Shown here piece after piece: positions 1 to 6,284 of a stretch of 15,531 bases of DNA (position 1 is its first letter; each line of letters begins with the position of its first letter). Location of the stretch: positions 1 through 15,531 of the forward strand of contig JAHINZ010000006.1 of assembly GCA_018895795.1 (NCBI GenBank), in the 5' to 3' direction. The DNA comes from Alphaproteobacteria bacterium (GTDB taxonomy: Bacteria; Pseudomonadota; Alphaproteobacteria; Caulobacterales; Caulobacteraceae). A program made the position numbers and the translations under genes. Under the pieces are notes generated by a model. It was given only the letters and a program-made list of their open reading frames with translations, made no database searches and had not been told where the DNA came from.

Positions 1-2109
1 CATGGCCACGTCCGCGCCGGCTCCCATGGCGATGCCGACATCGGCGGCCGCCAGGGCCGGGGCGTCATTGACGCCGTCGCCCGCCATCGCCACCGAGAAC
101 CCCTCCGACTTCAGGCGTTCGACCACCTGGGCCTTGCGTTCGGGCAGCACGCCGGCCTCGACCTCGTCGATGCCCAGCGCCTTGGCGACCGCCTCGGCCG
201 TGACGCGATTGTCGCCGGTCATCATGATCAGCCGGATCCCCTCGCGTCGCAGGCTTTCGATCGCGGCGCGGCTGGACTCGCGGATCGGATCGGTGATCGC
301 CAGCGCGCCCGCCGCCTTGCCGTCCACGGCCACGAACACCACGGTCGCGCCCTGCCCGCGCTGGGTCTTCGCGCCGTCCGCCAGCGCCTCGACCGCAACG
401 CCGAGGTCGCCCATGTAGGGCTCGCCGCCGATCGCCACGCGGCGACCATCGACCAGGCCGGTGACGCCCTTGCCCACCGGCGAGTCGAAGTCCGAGACGT
501 CCGACAGGGACAATCCCTTGGCCTTGGCCGCCTCGACCACCGCGCGGCCCAGCGGGTGTTCGCTGCCGCGCTCCAGACTGGCGGCCAGGGTCAGCAGGTC
601 GTCGGGCGACAGGCCGATCGCCTTGACGTCGGTCAGGGCCGGCCGCCCCTCGGTCAGGGTGCCGGTCTTGTCGATGACCAGGGCGTCGATGCGCTCCAGC
701 CGTTCCAGCGCCTCGGCGTCCTTCAGCAGCACGCCCGCCTGGGCCCCGCGTCCGACGCCGACCATGATCGACATCGGCGTCGCCAGGCCCAGCGCGCAGG
801 GACAGGCGATGATCAGCACCCCGACGGCGGCGACCAGGGCGTGCGACAGGCGCGGCTCGGGTCCCGCCAACGCCCAGCCGGCGAAGGCCAGCACAGCCGC
901 CGCCAGCACGATGGGCACGAACCAGGCCGAGACCCGGTCGGCCAGGCGCTGGATCGACGCGCGCGAGCGCTGGGCCTGGGCGACCATGGCCACGATCCGC
1001 GCCAGCAGGGTGTCGCTTCCCACCCGGTCGGCGCGCATGACCAGACCGCCGCTCTTGTTGATCGCGCCGCCGACCAGGGTCGATCCGGGCTCTTTCAGCA
1101 CCGGCATCGACTCGCCGGTGACCAGCGCCTCGTCCACATAGCCACGGCCTTCCAGCACCACACCGTCGACGGGCGCCTTCTCGCCGGGCCGGATCCGCAG
1201 ACGATCGCCGACCTTGATCTCGTCGATACCGACCTCGACGTCCTGTCCGTCCTCGCCGATGCGCCGGGCCGTGCGCGGGGACAGGTTCAGTAGGGCCCGG
1301 ATGGCGCCGCCGGTGCGGTCACGGGCCCGCAGCTCCAGGATCTGGCCCAGCAGGACCAGCACGGTGATCACCGCCGCGGCCTCGAAATAGACCGGCGGCT
1401 GCCCGTGATGGCCCTGGAAGCCGCTGGGCATCAGCTGGGGCGCCAGGGTCGCGACCAGCGAATAGAGGTAGGCCGTCCCGGTCCCCAGGGCGACCAGAGT
1501 GAACATGTTGAGGCTACGCGCCAGGATCGAGGCCCAGCCCCGCTGGAAGAACGGCCAGCCCGCCCACAGCACCACCGGCGAGGCCAGGGCCAGCTGCATC
1601 CAGGCATTGGCGCGATCGCCCCAGGGCAAGGTCAGACCCAACAGGTGCGCGCCCATCTCGGTGACGAACACCGGCAGGGTCAGGGCCAGGGCGATCCAGA
1701 AGCGCCGGGTCATGTCTGCCAGCTCTGGATTGGGTCCGTCATCCAGGGCCGGCGCCTCGGGCTCCAGGGCCATGCCGCACAGCGGGCAGGACCCTGGACC
1801 GACCTGCCGGATCTGCGGGTGCATCGGACAGGTATAGAGCGTTCCGGCGGGCTCTTGCTTGGCCCCCACGGGGGCGGTCGCCGGCTGGGGCGCCAGGTAG
1901 CGCGCCGGTTCGGCCAGGAACTTCGTCCGGCAACCGGCCGAGCAGAACCAATAGGTCTTACCGTCGTGCTCGGCGCTGTGCGGCGATGAGGCGGGGTCGA
2001 CGACCATGCCGCAGACCGGGTCGCGCGTCGCGGCGTCGGTCGGCGTGGCGGCTCCCCCGCCACAGCAGGCGTGAGCGGGCGCGGAAGGATCGTGGCGATG
2101 GGTCGACAT
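1..2109 (-). CDS. copA: Cu(I)-translocating P1B-type ATPase (YHS-HMBD type), 3' end cut by window edge
   Basis: The frame stays open from the ATG at 2109 to base 1, giving 703 residues; the last transmembrane part (about 100 residues by family length) is missing. The protein pumps monovalent copper (possibly silver) out of the cytoplasm using ATP. Visible in order: a Cys-Cys-Gly N-terminus (C15, C16); a YHS domain at about 29-72 (DPVCGM at 30-35, C56, C60); a heavy-metal-binding domain at about 91-117 with CPMHP and CPLCGM; first membrane helix at 137-156; TGES actuator motif 331-334; CPC ion-binding motif 436-438; DKTGT with phosphorylated D480; HP dipeptide 518-519; GDGVND 677-682. No GMxCxxC HMA domain is present. 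CPC points to the Cu/Ag subgroup, but the confirming motifs of the last helices lie outside the window. A GAGGAAAA ribosome-binding site (2116-2123) precedes the ATG. It is divergent from a csoR-like gene, which fits copper-induced derepression. Confidence 0.93.
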   Translation of the reverse strand, partial: MSTHRHDPSAPAHACCGGGAATPTDAATRDPVCGMVVDPASSPHSAEHDGKTYWFCSAGCRTKFLAEPARYLAPQPATAPVGAKQEPAGTLYTCPMHPQIRQVGPGSCPLCGMALEPEAPALDDGPNPELADMTRRFWIALALTLPVFVTEMGAHLLGLTLPWGDRANAWMQLALASPVVLWAGWPFFQRGWASILARSLNMFTLVALGTGTAYLYSLVATLAPQLMPSGFQGHHGQPPVYFEAAAVITVLVLLGQILELRARDRTGGAIRALLNLSPRTARRIGEDGQDVEVGIDEIKVGDRLRIRPGEKAPVDGVVLEGRGYVDEALVTGESMPVLKEPGSTLVGGAINKSGGLVMRADRVGSDTLLARIVAMVAQAQRSRASIQRLADRVSAWFVPIVLAAAVLAFAGWALAGPEPRLSHALVAAVGVLIIACPCALGLATPMSIMVGVGRGAQAGVLLKDAEALERLERIDALVIDKTGTLTEGRPALTDVKAIGLSPDDLLTLAASLERGSEHPLGRAVVEAAKAKGLSLSDVSDFDSPVGKGVTGLVDGRRVAIGGEPYMGDLGVAVEALADGAKTQRGQGATVVFVAVDGKAAGALAITDPIRESSRAAIESLRREGIRLIMMTGDNRVTAEAVAKALGIDEVEAGVLPERKAQVVERLKSEGFSVAMAGDGVNDAPALAAADVGIAMGAGADVAM

Positions 2110-2138
2110 GACGGCTTTTCCTCAAGATCCAGAGCCGC

Positions 2139-2166
2139 TATATACCCCCATAGGGTACATGATCAA
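2139..2166 (-). promoter_or_regulatory. Probable promoter of the copper ATPase gene
   Basis: Read on the minus strand, TTGATC (2161-2166) and TATATA (2139-2144) are separated by 16 bases. Both hexamers are close to the sigma-70 -35 and -10 consensus, and the expected start point near 2131 gives a short leader that includes the GAGGAAAA ribosome-binding site. One of the two palindromic operators fills the spacer, so a bound repressor would block RNA polymerase directly. The call rests on base patterns only. Confidence 0.6.
2142..2158. promoter_or_regulatory. CsoR-type operator, site 1
   Basis: The palindrome core at 2143-2157 has TACCC and GGGTA arms around a 5-base spacer. It resembles the known CsoR/RcnR-family operators, which are short C-tract/G-tract inverted repeats flanked by TA. 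It lies between the -35 and -10 hexamers of the ATPase promoter. The adjacent csoR-like gene makes autoregulation and copper control likely. Confidence 0.7.
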
Positions 2167-2183
2167 GTACCCCGCAGGGGTAT
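2167..2183. promoter_or_regulatory. CsoR-type operator, site 2
   Basis: The core at 2168-2182 is a perfect TACCCC-GCA-GGGGTA palindrome, the better of the two sites. Its centre is 25 bp from that of site 1, and it ends only four bases before the csoR-like ATG. It would therefore sit in the leader or just upstream of the repressor gene and upstream of the ATPase -35 hexamer. Function is inferred from resemblance and position. Confidence 0.72.
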
Positions 2184-2186
2184 AGG

Positions 2187-2462
2187 ATGCAGACGGACAC
2201 CAAGGCCTCCGCCATGAAACGCCTGAACCGTATCGAAGGTCAGGTGCGCGGGATCACAAAGATGATCGACGACGACCGCTACTGCATCGACGTGATCACC
2301 CAGATCTCGGCGGTCCAGGCGGCCTTGCGCCGGGTCGAGGAGGAGATCCTGCGCGATCACGTCACCCATTGCGTGGAACACGCCATCCAGAGCGGCGACC
2401 CGGAGTCGCAGCGCGAGAAGATCGCCGAGCTGATCGCCGTGCTCGGCCGCAGCGGTCGCTGA
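2187..2462 (+). CDS. csoR: CsoR-like copper-sensing transcriptional repressor
   Basis: This 91-residue, all-helical protein belongs to the CsoR/FrmR (DUF156) family, with the family signature RLNRIEGQVRG at 12-22. The Cu(I) ligand set C33, H58 and C62 is present with exactly the spacing known for Mycobacterium CsoR (25 and 29 residues after the first Cys). H61 adds another histidine beside the last ligand. Apo-protein should bind the two palindromes just upstream and release on Cu(I) binding, so it would control both itself and the divergent ATPase gene. No good Shine-Dalgarno sequence precedes the ATG at 2187; the transcript may be almost leaderless, or an in-frame ATG at 2214 (MKRLNRIEG) could serve. 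The three-ligand set favours copper over the formaldehyde-sensing FrmR branch, though specificity is not proven from sequence. Confidence 0.9.
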   Translation: MQTDTKASAMKRLNRIEGQVRGITKMIDDDRYCIDVITQISAVQAALRRVEEEILRDHVTHCVEHAIQSGDPESQREKIAELIAVLGRSGR

Positions 2463-2471
2463 GCTGACGGC

Positions 2472-2501
2472 TTGACGCCTTCCCTCCCGCGCCGCACAAA
2501 C
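2472..2501 (+). promoter_or_regulatory. Possible housekeeping promoter of the SDR gene
   Basis: TTGACGC at 2472-2478 matches the -35 box known for Caulobacter housekeeping promoters. GCACAAAC at 2494-2501 matches six of eight positions of the corresponding -10 box, GCTANAWC, with a spacer of 15, slightly longer than usual. It would place the start point inside the inverted repeat that follows. Weak evidence, from pattern only. Confidence 0.35.
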
Positions 2502-2524
2502 GCGCCAAACCAAACACGCGTTTG
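2497..2524. promoter_or_regulatory. Inverted repeat upstream of the SDR gene, possible operator
   Basis: Perfect 8-bp arms CAAACGCG (2497-2504) and CGCGTTTG (2517-2524) flank a 12-base A/C-only spacer. The repeat overlaps the expected transcription start and ends 14 bases before the SDR start codon, next to the GAGGGAG ribosome-binding site. It could be a repressor site for a fatty-acid or similar regulator, or an RNA hairpin near the ribosome-binding site. The regulator is unknown. Confidence 0.45.
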
Positions 2525-2538
2525 AGGGAGACTAAGGC

Positions 2539-3444
2539 ATGTCGGACATCCGTTTTGACGGCAAGGTGGCGATCGTTACGGGCGCGGGCGGCGGCTTGGG
2601 CCGACAGCACGCCCTGGAACTGGCCCGTCGCGGCGCCAAGGTCGTGGTCAATGACCTGGGCGGCAGCGTCGACGGCTCGGGCGGTTCGTCCGACGCGGCG
2701 ATGAAGGTCGTCGAAGAGATCAAGGCGGCCGGCGGCGAAGCCATCGCCCACGGCGCCTCGGTCACTGACGACGCCGGCGTCGCCGCCATGGTCAAGACCA
2801 CCATGGACACCTGGGGCCGCATCGACATCCTGATCGCCAATGCCGGCATCCTGCGCGACAAGACCCTGACCAAGATGGAGCTGGCCGACTTCGAGGCGGT
2901 CATGCAGGTCCACGTCTGGGGCACCTTCAAGCCGATCAAGGCCGTCTGGGACATCATGAAGGCCCAGAACTACGGCCGCATCGTCGTCACCACCTCGTCT
3001 TCGGGCATGTACGGCAATTTCGGCCAGTCCAACTACGGCGCGGCCAAGATGGCGGTGCTGGGCCTGATGAACACCCTCAAGCTCGAGGGTCAGAAGACCA
3101 ACATCCACATCAACGCCATCAGCCCGGTCGCCGCCACGCGCATGACCGAAGGCCTGATGCCCCCCGAAGTGCTGGCCAAGCTGGCCCCCGAGGCCGTGAC
3201 GCCCGGCGTCGTCTATCTGGCGTCCGACGAAGCCCCGACCGGCGCGATCCTGACCGCCGGGGCCGGGGCCTTCGCCCTGTCGCGGATCTATGAAACCGAA
3301 GGGGTCTATCTCAGCGACGGCGACCTGTCGGCCGAGGGCGTCCGCGACCACTGGAGCCAGATCACCGACGAAGCAGGCCAAAAGGCCTATTTCAATGGCG
3401 GCGAGCAGGGCCAGAAGTTCTTCCGCAAGATGGCCGGCGGCTGA
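2539..3444 (+). CDS. SDR oxidoreductase, MFE-2-like 3-hydroxyacyl-CoA dehydrogenase
   Basis: This 301-residue short-chain dehydrogenase has the NAD(P)-binding TGxxxGxG motif at 14-21, NAG at 101-103, and the catalytic S153, Y166 and K170. The usual active-site Asn region reads VHVWGTF, with His at 125, as in the dehydrogenase unit of eukaryotic peroxisomal multifunctional enzyme 2 (HSD17B4). The stretches GNFGQSNY, NIHINAISP and the long C-terminal tail (about 255-301) also follow that branch rather than FabG, which is about 245 residues. The likely reaction is oxidation of (3R)-hydroxyacyl-CoA to 3-ketoacyl-CoA in the cytosol; the exact acyl or steroid substrate is unknown. The start is set by GAGGGAG at 2524-2530. 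A FadL-type porin gene lies downstream but behind a terminator, so the two share a theme rather than a transcript. Confidence 0.85.
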   Translation: MSDIRFDGKVAIVTGAGGGLGRQHALELARRGAKVVVNDLGGSVDGSGGSSDAAMKVVEEIKAAGGEAIAHGASVTDDAGVAAMVKTTMDTWGRIDILIANAGILRDKTLTKMELADFEAVMQVHVWGTFKPIKAVWDIMKAQNYGRIVVTTSSSGMYGNFGQSNYGAAKMAVLGLMNTLKLEGQKTNIHINAISPVAATRMTEGLMPPEVLAKLAPEAVTPGVVYLASDEAPTGAILTAGAGAFALSRIYETEGVYLSDGDLSAEGVRDHWSQITDEAGQKAYFNGGEQGQKFFRKMAGG

Positions 3445-3458
3445 CAGTCTCCACCCAA

Positions 3459-3487
3459 TGAATGTGACACTGAAGACGTCACATTCA
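3459..3487. repeat. Perfect 10-bp inverted repeat after the SDR gene
   Basis: Arms TGAATGTGAC (3459-3468) and GTCACATTCA (3478-3487) flank a 9-base spacer, ACTGAAGAC. The right arm is not followed by a T-tract, so it is not an intrinsic terminator by itself. A true terminator follows 25 bases later. It may be an operator or an RNA stem protecting the 3' end of the SDR transcript. Confidence 0.5.
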
Positions 3488-3512
3488 GGCCATTACTGAC
3501 AGAACAGTGATT

Positions 3513-3542
3513 GAAACGGGGCCCTCGCGGCCCCGTTTCTTT
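3513..3542 (+). terminator. Intrinsic terminator of the SDR gene
   Basis: An 11-bp perfect stem (GAAACGGGGCC 3513-3523 with GGCCCCGTTTC 3529-3539) closes a 5-base loop and runs into a T-rich tail through 3542. The stem also begins with A residues, so it could act weakly in the reverse direction. It separates the SDR unit from the porin gene. Confidence 0.85.
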
Positions 3543-3609
3543 AACGGCCGCGACAAAATTCAGGACACTTTGAATAAATAGCAACGGTATCTGGCACAGT
3601 ACGTTAGAC

Positions 3610-3639
3610 GCGGCGCTCCCCAAGCGCCGCAAGGCGCTT
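3610..3639 (+). promoter_or_regulatory. Competing hairpins in the porin gene leader
   Basis: AGCGCCGC at 3623-3630 can pair with GCGGCGCT at 3610-3617 (8-bp stem, 5-base loop). The overlapping AAGCGCC at 3622-3628 can instead pair with GGCGCTT at 3633-3639 (7-bp stem, 4-base loop). The two structures exclude each other. They lie 39 to 68 bases before the start codon, provided transcription begins upstream of 3610. An attenuator or translational switch is possible, but chance in GC-rich DNA is not excluded. Confidence 0.4.
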
Positions 3640-3677
3640 GACGGGCTTCTCCTCCCCCAGAAGGTCTCGTCAGTTCC

Positions 3678-4976
3678 ATGTTCCTTTCGCGTAACAGCCT
3701 CGCCGCCGGCGTGGCCTTCGGCGCCCTCGTCGCCGCCTCTCAAGCCTCGGCCTCGGCCTTTTATCTGCAAGAACAATCCGTGCGCGGCACCGGCCGGGCC
3801 TATTCGGGCGAAGTCGCCGACCGCGGCGCCGCCAGCCTGTGGTGGAACCCCGCCGCGATCGCCGGCCTGGAGCACAACGAAGTCTATGGCGGCCTGAACG
3901 CCATCCAGGTCGATTCCGACGTCAACAACAACGGCTCGACCATCACCCGCCCGATCCCGCCCACCGGCCTGACCACGCCGATCGGCGGCGACAGCCGCGC
4001 CAGCAAGCCGATCCACGACGGCGTCGTGCCCAACCTGGCCGGCGCCTGGCGGATCAATGACCAGCTGGCCCTGGGCCTGTCGGTCGCCGCCCCCTACAAC
4101 TTCACCACCCAGTACGGCCCCAACAGCTGGGCGCGCTACGACGCGCTGAAGTCGCGTCTGACGACCGTCGACGTCCAGGGCACGGTCGCCTATCGCGTCA
4201 ATGACAAGCTCGACCTCGGCGTCGGCGTCAGCGCCGTCCATGCCGACGCCGAACTGACCAACGCCCTGCCCAACATCTCGCCGCTGCAGCCTGATGGCCT
4301 GCAGTCGCTGAAGGGCGACGGCTGGGCCTATGGCTTCACCGCCGGCGCGCAGTATCACGCCACCCCGGCGCTCACGATCGGCGCCAGCTATCGCTCCAAG
4401 ATCGACCAAACCCTGAAGGGCAATGTCGCCGTCTCGGGCCTACTGGCCCCGATCCCGGCGGCCAACAATTTCAAGATCAATGCCGAGGCCAGGATCACCA
4501 CCCCGTGGATGGTCAATGTCGGCGCGCGCTGGGCCGTCAACGACAAGGTGACGCTGAACGGGTCGGTCAGCCGCATCGGCTGGAGCGAATTCGACGCCAT
4601 CCGCGTCAAGTTCGCGACGTCGGGTTCGACCACCCCTCAGAACTACAAGGACATCACCACCGCGGCGATCGGGGTCGACTACCAGGCCTCGCCGCGCCTC
4701 ACCCTGCGCACCGGCGTGCAGTATGATCCGACCCCGACCCCGGACGTCGGCCGCACCGCCCGCGTTCCGGACGGCGACCGCATGATGTACGCGGCGGGCG
4801 CCACCTGGACCGCGACGCCGAACCTGCTGCTGGACGCCGCCATCAGCTACATCAGCTTCGCCGACACCAAGATCAACCGTGACGACATGACGGCCACCGG
4901 CTCGACCGTTCGTCTGCGCGGCGATGTGACCGGCTCGGCCGTCGTGATGTCGACGGGCGTGCGCTACAGCTTCTAG
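3678..4976 (+). CDS. FadL/OmpP1/TodX-family outer-membrane transport protein
   Basis: The 432-residue protein starts with a signal peptide (hydrophobic stretch at about 8-20, Ala-Ser-rich cleavage region at 22-27). It continues as a beta-barrel with alternating polar and hydrophobic strands and ends in Tyr-Ser-Phe, the usual outer-membrane C-terminal signature. The early motif SLWWNPAAIAGL corresponds to the conserved N-P-A loop near the N-terminal plug of FadL proteins. Length fits the family (about 420-450). It should pass long-chain fatty acids or other hydrophobic compounds across the outer membrane; the exact substrate cannot be read from sequence. The ribosome-binding site is modest (AGAAGG at 3660-3665, 12 bases from the ATG). 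It has its own leader with alternative hairpins and its own terminator, so it is probably monocistronic. The preceding gene is an acyl-CoA-type dehydrogenase, consistent with fatty-acid use. Confidence 0.88.
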   Translation: MFLSRNSLAAGVAFGALVAASQASASAFYLQEQSVRGTGRAYSGEVADRGAASLWWNPAAIAGLEHNEVYGGLNAIQVDSDVNNNGSTITRPIPPTGLTTPIGGDSRASKPIHDGVVPNLAGAWRINDQLALGLSVAAPYNFTTQYGPNSWARYDALKSRLTTVDVQGTVAYRVNDKLDLGVGVSAVHADAELTNALPNISPLQPDGLQSLKGDGWAYGFTAGAQYHATPALTIGASYRSKIDQTLKGNVAVSGLLAPIPAANNFKINAEARITTPWMVNVGARWAVNDKVTLNGSVSRIGWSEFDAIRVKFATSGSTTPQNYKDITTAAIGVDYQASPRLTLRTGVQYDPTPTPDVGRTARVPDGDRMMYAAGATWTATPNLLLDAAISYISFADTKINRDDMTATGSTVRLRGDVTGSAVVMSTGVRYSF

Positions 4977-5001
4977 GGGCTGACGCGCGCTAGACGGGAA
5001 C

Positions 5002-5036
5002 AGGCCGTCCGGGCAGTGCTCGGACGGCCTTTTTTT
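5002..5036 (+). terminator. Intrinsic terminator of the porin gene
   Basis: A perfect 10-bp stem, AGGCCGTCCG (5002-5011) with CGGACGGCCT (5021-5030), closes a 9-base loop and is followed by an unbroken T-run through 5036. It lies 25 bases after the porin stop codon. The convergent mrp gene ends at 5072; on that strand the stem is followed by only a few T residues, so termination there would be weak. Confidence 0.92.
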
Positions 5037-5071
5037 GGTCCCCGCGCTCCCTGTGCAGAGCCAGGGCAATC

Positions 5072-6184
5072 CTAGTTCTTGATGACGCCCCACAGCATCT
5101 TTGCGGCCCCGACAAACGCCCGGGCCGCCGCGCTGTCGGGCTTGCCCAGCACCACCGGCACTCCGCCGTCGCCGCCTTCGCGGACGGCCAGTTCGATCGG
5201 AACCTGGGCCAGCACCGGCACGCCCAGCACCTTGGCCTCGGCCACGCCGCCGCCGGAGCCGAAGATCGGGATCGGCGCGCCGGTCGAAGGATCGGCGAAG
5301 AAGGCCATGTTCTCGATCAGGCCCAGGATCCGGGTGGCGGTCTTGCCGAACATGATCGCGGCGCGGCGCGCGTCGATCAGGGCGATCTCCTGCGGCGTCG
5401 TGACCAGCACGGCGCCGTCGATGCGCAGTTTCTGCACGAGGGTCAGTTGCACGTCGCCGGTGCCCGGCGGCAGATCGACCACCAGGATATCGAGCGGCGC
5501 GGCTTCCGAGCCCCAGGCCACCTCGTGGATCATCTGGCGGACGGCCGACGAGGCCATGGGGCCGCGCCAGATCATCGCCTTGTCTTCGTCGACCATGAAG
5601 CCGATCGACATGATCTTGATCCCGTGCGCCTCCAGGGGCTGAAGTTTGCCGTCCTCGAAGCTGGGTTCGCCATTGACGCCCATCATCCGCGGACCGGACG
5701 GGCCATAGATGTCGGCGTCCAGCAGGCCGACCTTCAGGCCCATGGCGTGGAAGGCGCAGGCCAGGTTGGTGGCGACGGTGGACTTGCCCACCCCGCCCTT
5801 GCCCGAGGCCACGGCGATCACGTGGCGCACGTGGGCGGGCTTTTCGGCTTCCGGCGGCGGAACCAGGCGCGCCTTCTTGTCTTCGCTGACGCTGGCGCCC
5901 TTGCGCACCCGGGTCGCGCCCTCGGCGGCCTGAGAGGTCAGGACCACCTGGGCGACGTCGATCCCCGGCAAGGCGGCAAGGGCCTGTTCGGCGGCGTCGC
6001 GCACAGGCGCATAGGCGGCGGTCTTGGCGACCGGGACCTCCAGCATGAATCCGGCGCGGCCGTTGCGCACGACCAGGCCCTGAACAAGGCCGGCCGCGAC
6101 CAGTCCCTGACCGCTGACGGGATCCAGGATGCGGTCGAGGGCCGCACGGGCGTCGTCGAGGGGGGTGGAAGCAGCGCCGGTCAC
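5072..6184 (-). CDS. mrp: Mrp/ApbC-type Fe-S cluster carrier P-loop ATPase
   Basis: From the GTG at 6184 the protein has 370 residues, the normal family length. An N-terminal MIP18/DUF59 domain (about 8-85) is joined by a charged linker to a ParA/MinD-like ATPase domain. That domain has the deviant Walker A GKGGVGKST at 128-136, a DADIYGPS switch at 156-163, and LPPGTGD at 238-244. Family members bind and hand over 4Fe-4S clusters in the cytosol. The segment after ENMAFF, where many Mrp proteins carry a CxxC for cluster binding, reads ADPSTG (297-302), and no replacement CxxC is seen. To my knowledge other alphaproteobacterial Mrp proteins show the same loss. The frame is open further upstream, but that part overlaps the divergent hflK coding region and has no family similarity; the GTG is chosen because the MIP18 domain starts just after it. 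Confidence 0.9.
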   Translation of the reverse strand: MTGAASTPLDDARAALDRILDPVSGQGLVAAGLVQGLVVRNGRAGFMLEVPVAKTAAYAPVRDAAEQALAALPGIDVAQVVLTSQAAEGATRVRKGASVSEDKKARLVPPPEAEKPAHVRHVIAVASGKGGVGKSTVATNLACAFHAMGLKVGLLDADIYGPSGPRMMGVNGEPSFEDGKLQPLEAHGIKIMSIGFMVDEDKAMIWRGPMASSAVRQMIHEVAWGSEAAPLDILVVDLPPGTGDVQLTLVQKLRIDGAVLVTTPQEIALIDARRAAIMFGKTATRILGLIENMAFFADPSTGAPIPIFGSGGGVAEAKVLGVPVLAQVPIELAVREGGDGGVPVVLGKPDSAAARAFVGAAKMLWGVIKN

Positions 6185-6284
6185 GTGTAAGTCTTGTCTC
6201 GCTAAGCGGGGGACCTCATATCCGCATGTGGGGTCGGTTTTACAACCCCGTAGAAAATATGCAGACGGGAAGACAACACCGCTC

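Noticed and set aside
461..1293. Plus-strand open frames opposite the copper ATPase
   Set aside because: Both frames lie within a gene with all P-type ATPase motifs on the other strand; composition is typical of antisense frames.
2362..3381. 339-residue minus-strand open frame over csoR and the SDR gene
   Set aside because: Low-complexity composition, spans two real genes and their promoter gap, no family features.
6129..6284. Upstream extension of hflK
   Set aside because: It would run through the divergent gap into mrp; the HflK-typical Gly/Pro-rich start with a ribosome-binding site is at 6285.
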